Source: Gemmatimonadaceae bacterium
GTDB lineage: Bacteria > Latescibacterota > UBA2968 > UBA8231
DNA length: 27,540 nucleotides
Assembly (NCBI GenBank): GCA_002726335.1
Contig: PBSR01000255.1
Location: 1 to 27,540, forward strand
Direction: 5' to 3'
Shown here: positions 1-4,926 of the stretch, in pieces
Layout: each line of letters starts with the position of its first letter
Position numbering within the stretch: the first letter of the stretch is position 1
The notes under the pieces: generated by a model
What the model was told of the DNA's origin: nothing
Databases searched by the model: none
What the model saw: the letters and a program-made list of their open reading frames with translations, nothing else
Made by a program: the position numbers and the translations under genes

Positions 1-113
1 AGATCGCTGCTGATGGCGGTTTCCCGCTCGGCCAACCAGGCGACTAGCGCAGCGATATTGCTGCCTGCATTACTCGCCGAGAACAGGACATTGGCATCGA
101 GAAAGACCCGCAT
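1..113 (-). CDS. PIN-domain toxin, partial (VapC-like), cut by window edge
   Basis: The minus strand reads MRVFLDANVLFSAS followed by about 23 more residues before the window ends, so only the first 37 or so codons are present. The opening hydrophobic strand with D6 in FLDANVLFSA is the first acidic motif of PIN-domain ribonucleases, whose known members cleave tRNA or rRNA with Mg2+. The ATG lies 6 nt after the stop of the AbrB-type gene, which is the usual antitoxin-then-toxin order, so both are probably cotranscribed from the promoter at 357-385. The remaining catalytic acids are outside the window, so intactness cannot be judged. The family call is secure from motif plus context; the exact toxin subfamily is not. 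Confidence 0.75.
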   Translation of the reverse strand, partial: MRVFLDANVLFSASNAGSNIAALVAWLAERETAISSD

Positions 114-119
114 GCGATG

Positions 120-350
120 TCAAGGGGACTTGGGCAGATACTGGCCGATGGCCTCTTCGTCGCTGGCGAACTCGTCGATGCGCTCTTCCGTATACAGTTC
201 AATGGGCACGCTGACGGCCGGGCGCAACAGAATGCCCCCTTGGCACTCTTCGACGATTAACTCGTCGTTGGCCTTGAGATCAAATACCTGGCGCAGAGCG
301 GCGGGAATCGTGATCACGCCTCGCTCGTTTATGGTGACTTTGTTTTGCAT
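120..350 (-). CDS. AbrB/MazE-family antitoxin
   Basis: A 76-residue protein whose first 45 residues form a SpoVT/AbrB swapped-hairpin DNA-binding domain: it starts directly with the first strand (MQNKVTINERGVITIP) and continues LRQVFDLKANDELIVE, then LLRP. The acidic tail after residue 48 (many E and D) is the part expected to wrap and block the partner toxin. It lies 6 nt upstream of the PIN gene. In known modules such antitoxins also repress their own promoter, alone and with the toxin bound. The ATG is chosen because the AbrB strand begins at residue 1-2. It has no Shine-Dalgarno and sits only 6 nt after a consensus -10, so translation is probably leaderless. Confidence 0.85.
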   Translation of the reverse strand: MQNKVTINERGVITIPAALRQVFDLKANDELIVEECQGGILLRPAVSVPIELYTEERIDEFASDEEAIGQYLPKSP

Positions 351-356
351 GAGTTC

Positions 357-385
357 ATTATACCAGTATTACAGTAATTCTGCAA
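357..385 (-). promoter_or_regulatory. Promoter with operator palindrome for the AbrB/PIN module
   Basis: On the minus strand there is a -35-like TTGCAG (380-385), a spacer of exactly 17 bp and a perfect -10 TATAAT (357-362). A near-perfect 19-nt palindrome, CAGTATTACAGTAATTCTG (364-382, one mismatched pair), fills the spacer, which is where an autoregulatory AbrB-type antitoxin would bind. Transcription is expected to start at about 350, the first base of the antitoxin ATG. The -35 match is weak (3 of 6); the -10 and the palindrome are strong. Confidence 0.72.
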
Positions 386-424
386 CTCGCTGATCGCGGG
401 TGGGGCCAATGTAGACCGCGGGCA

Positions 425-891
425 GTGTCTGGGTCGTCACCAGCGGCGACGGTCGCGTCGCTGCAAGGCTACCGCGTGAACGTGGCCAGCAACGGCGCGC
501 CCTACGTCGTGAGGGACGATGGCAGGATCGTCCTCTATGTCGGCGATCGGGACGTCGACAGCCCGGAATGGGTCCAGGTGAACGGCAGTCTCGGCGTCGA
601 GATCGTCGCCAAGGACATCGGCCTGGGCGGTCCCTCCATCTGGGCCGTCGCAGAGGATGGCGGTATCTATCGATGGGGGGCCGAAGTCAACGATTGGGAG
701 CTGACCAACGGCCAGGGCTCCTGGGCGATCGCCGTTGACCAGCACGGCCACGCGTGGGTGGTCGAGGCCGGCACCGGCAGGCTCCTACGCGGCGTCGGGC
801 AATGAGCGGCTCTGCTGTCGAGTGCCGCCCGGACGGCACGCCGTGGGTCGTGCAGGCGAGGGCGCAGATCTGGAAGGGTACCCCGCAGTAG
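425..891 (+). pseudogene. Tectonin-type beta-propeller protein fragment, frameshifted
   Basis: The reading frame from GTG 425 to TGA 805 contains tectonin-like repeats: DIGLGGPSIWAVAEDGGIYRW and then WAIAVDQHGHAWVVEAGTGRL. After that stop the next repeat continues in another frame (802-891): PDGTPWVVQARAQIWKG and then a stop. The IAVD..G..WVV and PDGTPWVV pieces are the same repeat unit, so one gene has been split by an indel near 790-815. Tectonin blades of about 36 residues normally come as a closed propeller of about six, but only about three to four are seen, and upstream codons run back without a convincing start, so the 5' part is probably missing as well. Known tectonin proteins bind sugars or lipopolysaccharide. 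A nonfunctional remnant is the likeliest reading. Confidence 0.6.
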
Positions 892-924
892 CAGATCGAC
901 GCGCTGACTCACAGCCGCCAACAG

Positions 925-959
925 AAACGCCCGGTCTCCCTCGTGGGGACCGGGCGTTT
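925..959. terminator. Bidirectional rho-independent terminator
   Basis: AAACGCCCGGT (925-935) pairs perfectly with ACCGGGCGTTT (949-959), an 11-bp GC-rich stem with a 13-nt loop; CC at 938-939 can add further pairing with GG at 945-946. The plus strand ends in TTTT and the minus strand in TTTCT, so it can stop transcripts both from the tectonin remnant and from the PIN gene ending at 979. Confidence 0.8.
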
Positions 960-978
960 TGGTGCTCCGCGGGCTTTG

Positions 979-1389
979 TTAGCCGCGCTTGCGGCGGCCC
1001 CAGTAGGCCATCGGGTAATGTCGGCGGATGTTCGCATCCTTGGTCAGCAGCGGCGCCCCCTCGACAGCCGCCTGAGCCGCGATCATTCGATCGAAGGGAT
1101 CGCACGTCCACTGGTTGGACAGTGCGGCGCGGACGATGTCATGAAACGCAGTTTCGCTGAACTGCAGTCCCACCGATTGCCTGAGTTCGCCTACAATGTC
1201 GATGGCGGGCACAGTCACCCGGTCGATCTCGAACAGGTACTGAAGCTCGAGCTCAACAACCGGTGACACCACCAGCTGGGACCCGTTCAGATCGCGACGC
1301 AGGGCAGGCGGGAACAACCCCATGTCATCAAGGTAGAGCCAGACGACTACATGAGTGTCTAGAGTCGATCCGCCTGGCAGTCGATACAA
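979..1389 (-). CDS. PIN-domain (VapC-type) toxin with disrupted 5' end, no antitoxin
   Basis: Codons from 1362 leftward read LDTHVVVWLYLDD, then SPVVELELQYLFEIDRVTVP, HDIVRAAL, CDPFDRMIAAQA, LLTKDANI and a stop at 979. This is a complete set of PIN catalytic acids: D of LDTHVVVW, E of VVELE, D of DPFDRM and D of TKD. The usual start (a methionine two to five residues before LDTH) is absent; the frame instead runs into sequence that on the plus strand is an AbiEii fragment. A TTG at 1387-1389 could serve as a start, and 1389 is given on that basis only. No antitoxin gene precedes it, unlike the other PIN genes here. It is either a toxin silenced by the rearrangement or one expressed from an improvised start. 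Confidence 0.65.
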   Translation of the reverse strand: MYRLPGGSTLDTHVVVWLYLDDMGLFPPALRRDLNGSQLVVSPVVELELQYLFEIDRVTVPAIDIVGELRQSVGLQFSETAFHDIVRAALSNQWTCDPFDRMIAAQAAVEGAPLLTKDANIRRHYPMAYWGRRKRG

Positions 1390-1791
1390 GCCCGCCGGCG
1401 GGCGCCGATACCTCCACGAACGTTGTTGCGCCGCCACGTGACACTGCGTCTGCTGCACCACGACAAGGCCAGGCTGTTGGCGGGGAAGATCGCCGCGCTG
1501 CTCGCCAGGCCTTTCACCAAGGGGCGCGACCTCTACGATCTGGTCTGGTACCTGTCCGATCCATCGTGGCCGGCGCCCAATCTGACCCTGCTGAGGGAGG
1601 CGTTGCGGCAGTCGGGCGAGCAGAGCATTGACGGGAAGGCCGATGACTGGAGGAAGTGGGTGATGGAGCGGCTGGCCGGGATCGATTGGCCGTCGGCGAC
1701 GCAGGACGTGCGCCCGTTCTTGGAACGGCCCGCAGAGATTGACTTGATCTCGGAGGAAAACTGCCGACGCCTGCTGCGCGGATCGAGCTGA
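1362..1791 (+). pseudogene. AbiEii/AbiGii-type nucleotidyltransferase toxin, 3' fragment
   Basis: Two frames together match the C-terminal half of the AbiEii/AbiGii toxin family. ESIRLAVDTSPPAGADTSTN (frame from 1362) corresponds to the family's 'K/RLEVDTNPPAGA' strand. After a frameshift at about 1419-1428 the other frame gives LLRRHVTLRLLHHDKARLL, then AGKIAALL and TKGRDLYDLVWYL, the hallmark KGRDLYD motif. The N-terminal nucleotidyltransferase half with its GSxxxxxD/DxD motif is absent, and no AbiEi-like antitoxin is nearby. The 5' break coincides with the broken start of the oppositely oriented PIN gene. Known full-length members are toxins of type IV modules used in abortive infection; this copy should be inactive. 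Confidence 0.68.
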
Positions 1792-1865
1792 GCCACCATG
1801 GCGCGGTCTGATCATGGAGCGCCTGGTGCACCGGATGAGTGGTAAGCGTGCCCTGCGCGTTCTCC

Positions 1866-1910
1866 TTGTGTTGCCCGTGCCCGCAGTGTATCGTCTTACC
1901 AATGTCTTAC
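1866..1910 (+). promoter_or_regulatory. Promoter with direct-repeat operator for VapBC
   Basis: TTGTGT (1866-1871), 17-bp spacer, TATCGT (1889-1894) is a plausible but weak sigma-70-type promoter. Overlapping its -10 and start region are two exact copies of GTCTTAC (1893-1899 and 1904-1910) spaced 11 bp, one helical turn, a typical arrangement for repression by the module's own antitoxin. A GGAG Shine-Dalgarno follows at 1918-1921, 6 nt before the antitoxin ATG. Confidence 0.5.
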
Positions 1911-1927
1911 TAACTACGGAGCCCCCG

Positions 1928-2179
1928 ATGGATCGAACCCGATTGTCGAACAAGGGGCAGGTCGTGATTCCGGCCCGCCTTCGCCATGCCCTCGGATGGC
2001 AAGCTGGTGTGGAGTTCACCGTGGAGCAGATCGAGGGTGGGCTCGCCCTGCGACCCATTGGCGACGGCGCCATGACCGCCATCGACGAGGTGTATGGCAG
2101 CATTGCCTATGCCGGCCCGCCGAAAAGCCTTCATGAAATGGAGGAGGCCATCGTCAGCGCCGCAAGACGCGCAACGTGA
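1928..2179 (+). CDS. AbrB/SpoVT-family antitoxin (VapB-type)
   Basis: An 83-residue protein. Residues 3-47 form an AbrB domain: RTRLSNKGQVVIPARLRHAL, then W, GVEFTVEQ and LALRP. The tail (residues 50-83) contains VYGSIAYAGPPKSLHEME, typical of the toxin-neutralising extension of this VapB subclass. The ATG at 1928 is preferred over the upstream in-frame start at 1814 because it carries a GGAG at 6-nt spacing and begins at the domain; the upstream extension looks non-coding. Its TGA overlaps the GTG start of the PIN gene (GTGA), so the two are translationally coupled. Confidence 0.87.
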   Translation: MDRTRLSNKGQVVIPARLRHALGWQAGVEFTVEQIEGGLALRPIGDGAMTAIDEVYGSIAYAGPPKSLHEMEEAIVSAARRAT

Positions 2180-2565
2180 ACGCCGTCGATACCAACGTCG
2201 TCGTGCGTTTCCTCGTGCGTGACGACGCGGTGCAGGCTCGCAAGGCACGCCACCTTTTTGCCGGCGGCGACATCTTCCTGTCCAAGACCGTTCTGCTCGA
2301 AAGCGAGTGGGTACTGCGCCACGCCTACGAGCTGGATGGCGAAGCGGTCGTCGACGGGCTGGACAAGCTGTGCCGGATGGTGGGGACGATGGTCGAAGAC
2401 GCCCCTTCGGTTCGTCGCGCCATTCAATGGCACCGCCAGGGACTTGATTTCGCCGACGCACTCCATCTGGCTTCCAGCCCTGCGAACGCGACGTTCCGGA
2501 CCTTTGACAAAGCCCTGCGAGGCGCGGCCAGGAAACTGACTTCGACATCCGTCACTTCACCGTAG
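2176..2565 (+). CDS. VapC-type PIN-domain ribonuclease toxin
   Basis: A 129-residue PIN protein starting at GTG inside the antitoxin stop (GTGA). Motifs in order: AVDTNVVVRFLVRDD (D5), LSKTVLLESEWVL (E42), GLDFADALHLA (D91/D94) and TFDKAL (D111), the complete four-acid metal-binding centre. Known VapC proteins are Mg2+-dependent RNases acting on tRNA or rRNA and are held inactive by the VapB product directly upstream. Length and motif spacing are normal, so the module looks functional. It ends convergently 28 bp before the nucleoside deoxyribosyltransferase gene. Confidence 0.88.
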   Translation: MNAVDTNVVVRFLVRDDAVQARKARHLFAGGDIFLSKTVLLESEWVLRHAYELDGEAVVDGLDKLCRMVGTMVEDAPSVRRAIQWHRQGLDFADALHLASSPANATFRTFDKALRGAARKLTSTSVTSP

Positions 2566-2593
2566 AGTGGCTCTCTGCCCGGGTCGCAACTCT

Positions 2594-3172
2594 TCACGAG
2601 CGCACCTGCTGCCGCAGAAAGGCGGCCAACTGCCCATCACCGGGATCGGTGTCCAGGAACGCGGAGATCCGCCCTCCTGTCTCGGTGACCTCGGACACGC
2701 GTGTCGTCGCAGGCAGGCGCAGGGCCGTGTCGACGGCCTGCGGAAGGCTCTCGAGCCGATCGGTGACGTGCAGATCGGTGAGACAGCTCAGCATGGGGTT
2801 GTCGACACCGTCGAAGGGGCTCCGTACGTCGTTCTTGTAGAGCACGAGCGCCTTGCCGGCGTGCCAGGCGAGAGCGGCCTCGACGACGGTGCCCTCATCG
2901 GGAACCCGGCCATTCAGGTTGGCGACGACGACATCGGAACTCAGCAGGTGGTGGGCATCGAGGGCGAAGATGGCGCGGTTGACGATGGCGGTGGCTTCGT
3001 CCGTGGGAACTCCCTGTTCCACGAGTCGACGGCAGACGTCAGCCAGCTCAAAGCCGTCGCGTTGGGGCAGGAAGGTGTCGTGTCCCGCTGCCTCCAGGAG
3101 GGCGGCGATGGCGGACATCTCGTCTCTTTCGGGTGGGTTGAACAGAGGTCCGGCGCAATAGACGGTGGCCAT
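2594..3172 (-). CDS. Nucleoside 2-deoxyribosyltransferase family protein
   Basis: A 192-residue protein with the family signature: VYCAGPLFNPPE at residues 4-15 (substrate-binding loop), SSDVVVANLNG (D80), and DEGTVVEAALAW with E98 in the nucleophile position of the D..GT..E motif. Family members cleave or exchange the base of deoxynucleosides or nucleoside monophosphates in salvage or nucleotide clean-up. The C-terminal about 65 residues are less conserved. The ATG at 3172 has GGAG a few bases upstream. It diverges from tesA across a 55-bp gap. Some relatives act on hydroxymethyl-dCMP (RCL/DNPH1), so the exact substrate is not fixed. Confidence 0.82.
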   Translation of the reverse strand: MATVYCAGPLFNPPERDEMSAIAALLEAAGHDTFLPQRDGFELADVCRRLVEQGVPTDEATAIVNRAIFALDAHHLLSSDVVVANLNGRVPDEGTVVEAALAWHAGKALVLYKNDVRSPFDGVDNPMLSCLTDLHVTDRLESLPQAVDTALRLPATTRVSEVTETGGRISAFLDTDPGDGQLAAFLRQQVRS

Positions 3173-3227
3173 GCCAGCTCCGTGGGATGAATTGCGGGGT
3201 CACAGGGGAACGGTAGATTCGGTCCCC

Positions 3228-3995
3228 ATGACCCGTTCACGCAAGCCTCGCAAGGCGGGGCCGACAGTGATTCTCGTGGCCCTCGTGGTAGCGTCGATGG
3301 TGTCGCCAGCCATATCCGAGGCGAGCGAGTCGCCCGTGCTCCTCTTCTTTGGCGACAGCCTGACCTCGGGTTACGGTGTCGGCAAAGAGCACGGCTTTCC
3401 CGCCAGGATTCAGGCCCATGCAGACTCCGTCGGATGTGCCGTCCGTGTGGTCAACGCCGGCCTGGCAGGGGAGACGACGGCCGGTGGACGGCGACGCGTC
3501 GACTGGGTGTTGCAGAAGCCGGTGGACCTCTTCGTGCTGGCACTCGGAGGCAACGACGGTCTGCGCGGCGTACCACTCACCGAGACCGAGAGCAATTTGC
3601 AGGGCATCATCGACCGGGTGCGGGTCAAGGCGCCGGAAGCGATCATCGTGCTGGCGGGCGTACGCCTGCCGCCCAACCTCGGTCCCGACTACACCGAGGG
3701 ATTCCAGGCGATCTTTCCGCGACTGGCGACAGTCAACAGCGCTCGTCTCATCCCCCGCCTGCTGGATGGCGTCGCTGGCGATCGCAAACTGATGAGTGGT
3801 GACGGCATCCACCTGAACGTAGCCGGTCACCGACAGGTGGCACTGACCGTGTGGCGGGAGCTGGCGCCGCTGCTGTGCGGCGGTGCCTCCGGGGCAGCTG
3901 CCGAAGCGCCGGTTCAGGAGGGGCGGGACACCGATGACCCTGCAGCAGTCGGACAGGCCGAGGACGACGCCCAGACGCATCAGGGCGATGAGTGA
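3228..3995 (+). CDS. tesA: TesA-like SGNH/GDSL esterase (thioesterase I / lysophospholipase L1)
   Basis: A 255-residue protein from ATG 3228. Residues 1-31 are a signal peptide (basic RKPRK, hydrophobic VILVALVVASMV, cleavage near AISEAS). SGNH blocks follow: FFGDSLTSGYG with nucleophile S44, NAGLAGETT (oxyanion Gly), LALGGNDGLRG (N109) and GDGIHLN (D192/H195). LGGNDGLRG and RLPPNLGPDYTEGFQAIFP closely match E. coli TesA, a periplasmic hydrolase of acyl thioesters and lysophospholipids. About 40 extra Ala/Glu/Asp-rich residues follow the normal end near L215 and may be a non-native read-through. The start at 3165 is rejected because it would bury the signal peptide. YbbA/YbbP-type genes lie downstream on the other strand, as tesA and ybbAP are neighbours in E. 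coli. Confidence 0.87.
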   Translation: MTRSRKPRKAGPTVILVALVVASMVSPAISEASESPVLLFFGDSLTSGYGVGKEHGFPARIQAHADSVGCAVRVVNAGLAGETTAGGRRRVDWVLQKPVDLFVLALGGNDGLRGVPLTETESNLQGIIDRVRVKAPEAIIVLAGVRLPPNLGPDYTEGFQAIFPRLATVNSARLIPRLLDGVAGDRKLMSGDGIHLNVAGHRQVALTVWRELAPLLCGGASGAAAEAPVQEGRDTDDPAAVGQAEDDAQTHQGDE

Positions 3996-4068
3996 AGGTG
4001 ACCTACTCTCGCCGGCGTCGACACCGACAGGCCGTTACAAGGTGAACCGGCTGCTGGGGAAGAAGTAG
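3988..4068 (+). pseudogene. Possible Ser/Thr protein kinase 5' stub
   Basis: A 26-codon frame overlapping the tesA stop reads MSEGDLLSPASTPTG then RYKVNRLLGKK and a stop. RYKVNRLLGKG is what commonly precedes the glycine-rich loop (GxGxxG) at the start of bacterial eukaryotic-like kinases. Here the frame stops right after LLGK, with no loop or downstream kinase sequence; the next gene is the oppositely oriented VapC at 4107. The likeliest reading is that a kinase gene once followed tesA and was cut away when the toxin cassette arrived. The match is short, so chance resemblance is possible. Confidence 0.35.
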
Positions 4069-4106
4069 CCGGCGCGCCGCGCGGTTGGTCGCGCCCAGCC
4101 CACTGT

Positions 4107-4499
4107 CTACCAGCGCGCTTCCACATGGGGGTAGTCGAGAATCCTGTGGTCCGCCGTCAGCACGGTGCTGCCAGAGAGCCTCGCCGTGGCGGTGATGATG
4201 CGGTCCGCTGGATCCCGGTGGAAGTCGCCCGGGAGGGAGTAGGCTTCCTCGAGCACCTTGAGGTCGATGTCGATGACCCGCCATGCGTTGACCTCCATGA
4301 CACGGCGGAACCAGGCCTTCCAATGTCGGTCGAGCTCGATCCGATCCCGCTCAGCCAGGCAGGCGACCTCGGCGCAGCTGATGGCGGACACGGACACATC
4401 AGTGTCGGGCGCGCCGAGGAGGCGCGTCGCGTCGGCGGACAGGGCGTCGGGCTCGCTTGCGGCCCAAATGACGCAGCACGTATCCAGCAGGACGTCCAC
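4107..4499 (-). CDS. VapC-type PIN-domain toxin
   Basis: A 130-residue PIN protein. Motifs: VLLDTCCVIWAASEPD (D6), AISCAEVACLAERDRIEL (E44), DFHRDPADRIITATARL (D96/D99) and VLTADHRIL (D117), a complete acidic centre in the 'DTC..IW' subtype usually paired with Phd-like antitoxins. The start lies 5 nt after the Phd stop, so it is the second gene of that cassette. Predicted role: Mg2+-dependent RNase restrained by the Phd product. It ends convergently with the tesA/kinase-stub side and looks intact. Confidence 0.88.
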   Translation of the reverse strand: MDVLLDTCCVIWAASEPDALSADATRLLGAPDTDVSVSAISCAEVACLAERDRIELDRHWKAWFRRVMEVNAWRVIDIDLKVLEEAYSLPGDFHRDPADRIITATARLSGSTVLTADHRILDYPHVEARW

Positions 4500-4504
4500 G
4501 GGCC

Positions 4505-4744
4505 TCAGTCCTGAAGCATCTCCCAGTCCGATGCCGGGATGGCGGGCTCCGTCAGGTCGCCTTTCACGACGATGCTCCCCACCAGGCAGCCCAGCTTGGT
4601 CTGGTTCGTGGACTGTCTGGGAAGAGGTCGAATGGTCGCGACGGGGATGTTGTGCCGGGTGACGACGACCTCGTCACCCTGCTCAACGCGCCGCATGAAC
4701 TCACTGAATCGATCCTTCAACTCGGAAATGCTGGCCGTCGTCAT
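4505..4744 (-). CDS. Phd/YefM-family antitoxin
   Basis: A 79-residue protein with the classic Phd N-terminus: TTASISELKDRFSEFMRRVE, then GDEVVVTRHNIPVATIRPLP. The N-terminal half makes the DNA-binding dimer; the tail (KGDLTEPAIPASDWEML) is the toxin-binding part, and similar tails are common in Phd partners of PIN toxins. It is the first gene of the pair, driven by the palindrome-containing promoter at 4789-4817, which it probably represses. Confidence 0.88.
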   Translation of the reverse strand: MTTASISELKDRFSEFMRRVEQGDEVVVTRHNIPVATIRPLPRQSTNQTKLGCLVGSIVVKGDLTEPAIPASDWEMLQD

Positions 4745-4788
4745 CTGAGGCCCCTTTGCGCGAGGACGCTTGAGTGCTATGCGGGCGA

Positions 4789-4817
4789 AAAATAGGCCAG
4801 AATTCTGGCTAGATCAA
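4789..4817 (-). promoter_or_regulatory. Promoter with 14-bp operator palindrome for Phd/VapC
   Basis: On the minus strand: -35 TTGATC (4812-4817), 17-bp spacer, -10 TATTTT (4789-4794), leaving a leader of about 38 nt before the antitoxin ATG. The spacer contains the perfect palindrome GCCAGAATTCTGGC (4796-4809). A repressor bound there would cover both promoter elements, the standard logic of Phd autoregulation. The A/T-rich patch stands out from its GC-rich surroundings. The rest of the gap (4818-4926) shows only G-rich short repeats and no gene. Confidence 0.7.
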
Positions 4818-4926
4818 GGGCCATCGCACAGAACCCGGCGACGGGGACGGGGACGGACTGGGCGGTTTCCGCGACGCTGGCTCGGTTGGCTGACAGCGGC
4901 CGTCGCCGCCAACAGCACTTGCCGAG

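Noticed and set aside
1363..2103. Upstream extension of the minus-strand PIN frame to a 374-codon protein
   Set aside because: Only the part from about 1362 (or TTG 1389) to 979 is PIN-like. The rest is antisense to the AbiEii fragment and the AbrB antitoxin.
3165..3227. In-frame upstream start for tesA
   Set aside because: It would add 21 residues ahead of a good signal peptide and overlap the divergent gene; ATG 3228 is the natural start.
4070..4096. GC-rich hairpin (GGCGCG…CGCGCC) as a terminator
   Set aside because: No T-run follows on either strand and the stem is interrupted; GC-rich chance pairing is sufficient.
4835..4860. Tandem GACGGG repeats
   Set aside because: Only three short imperfect units; no indication of a function.
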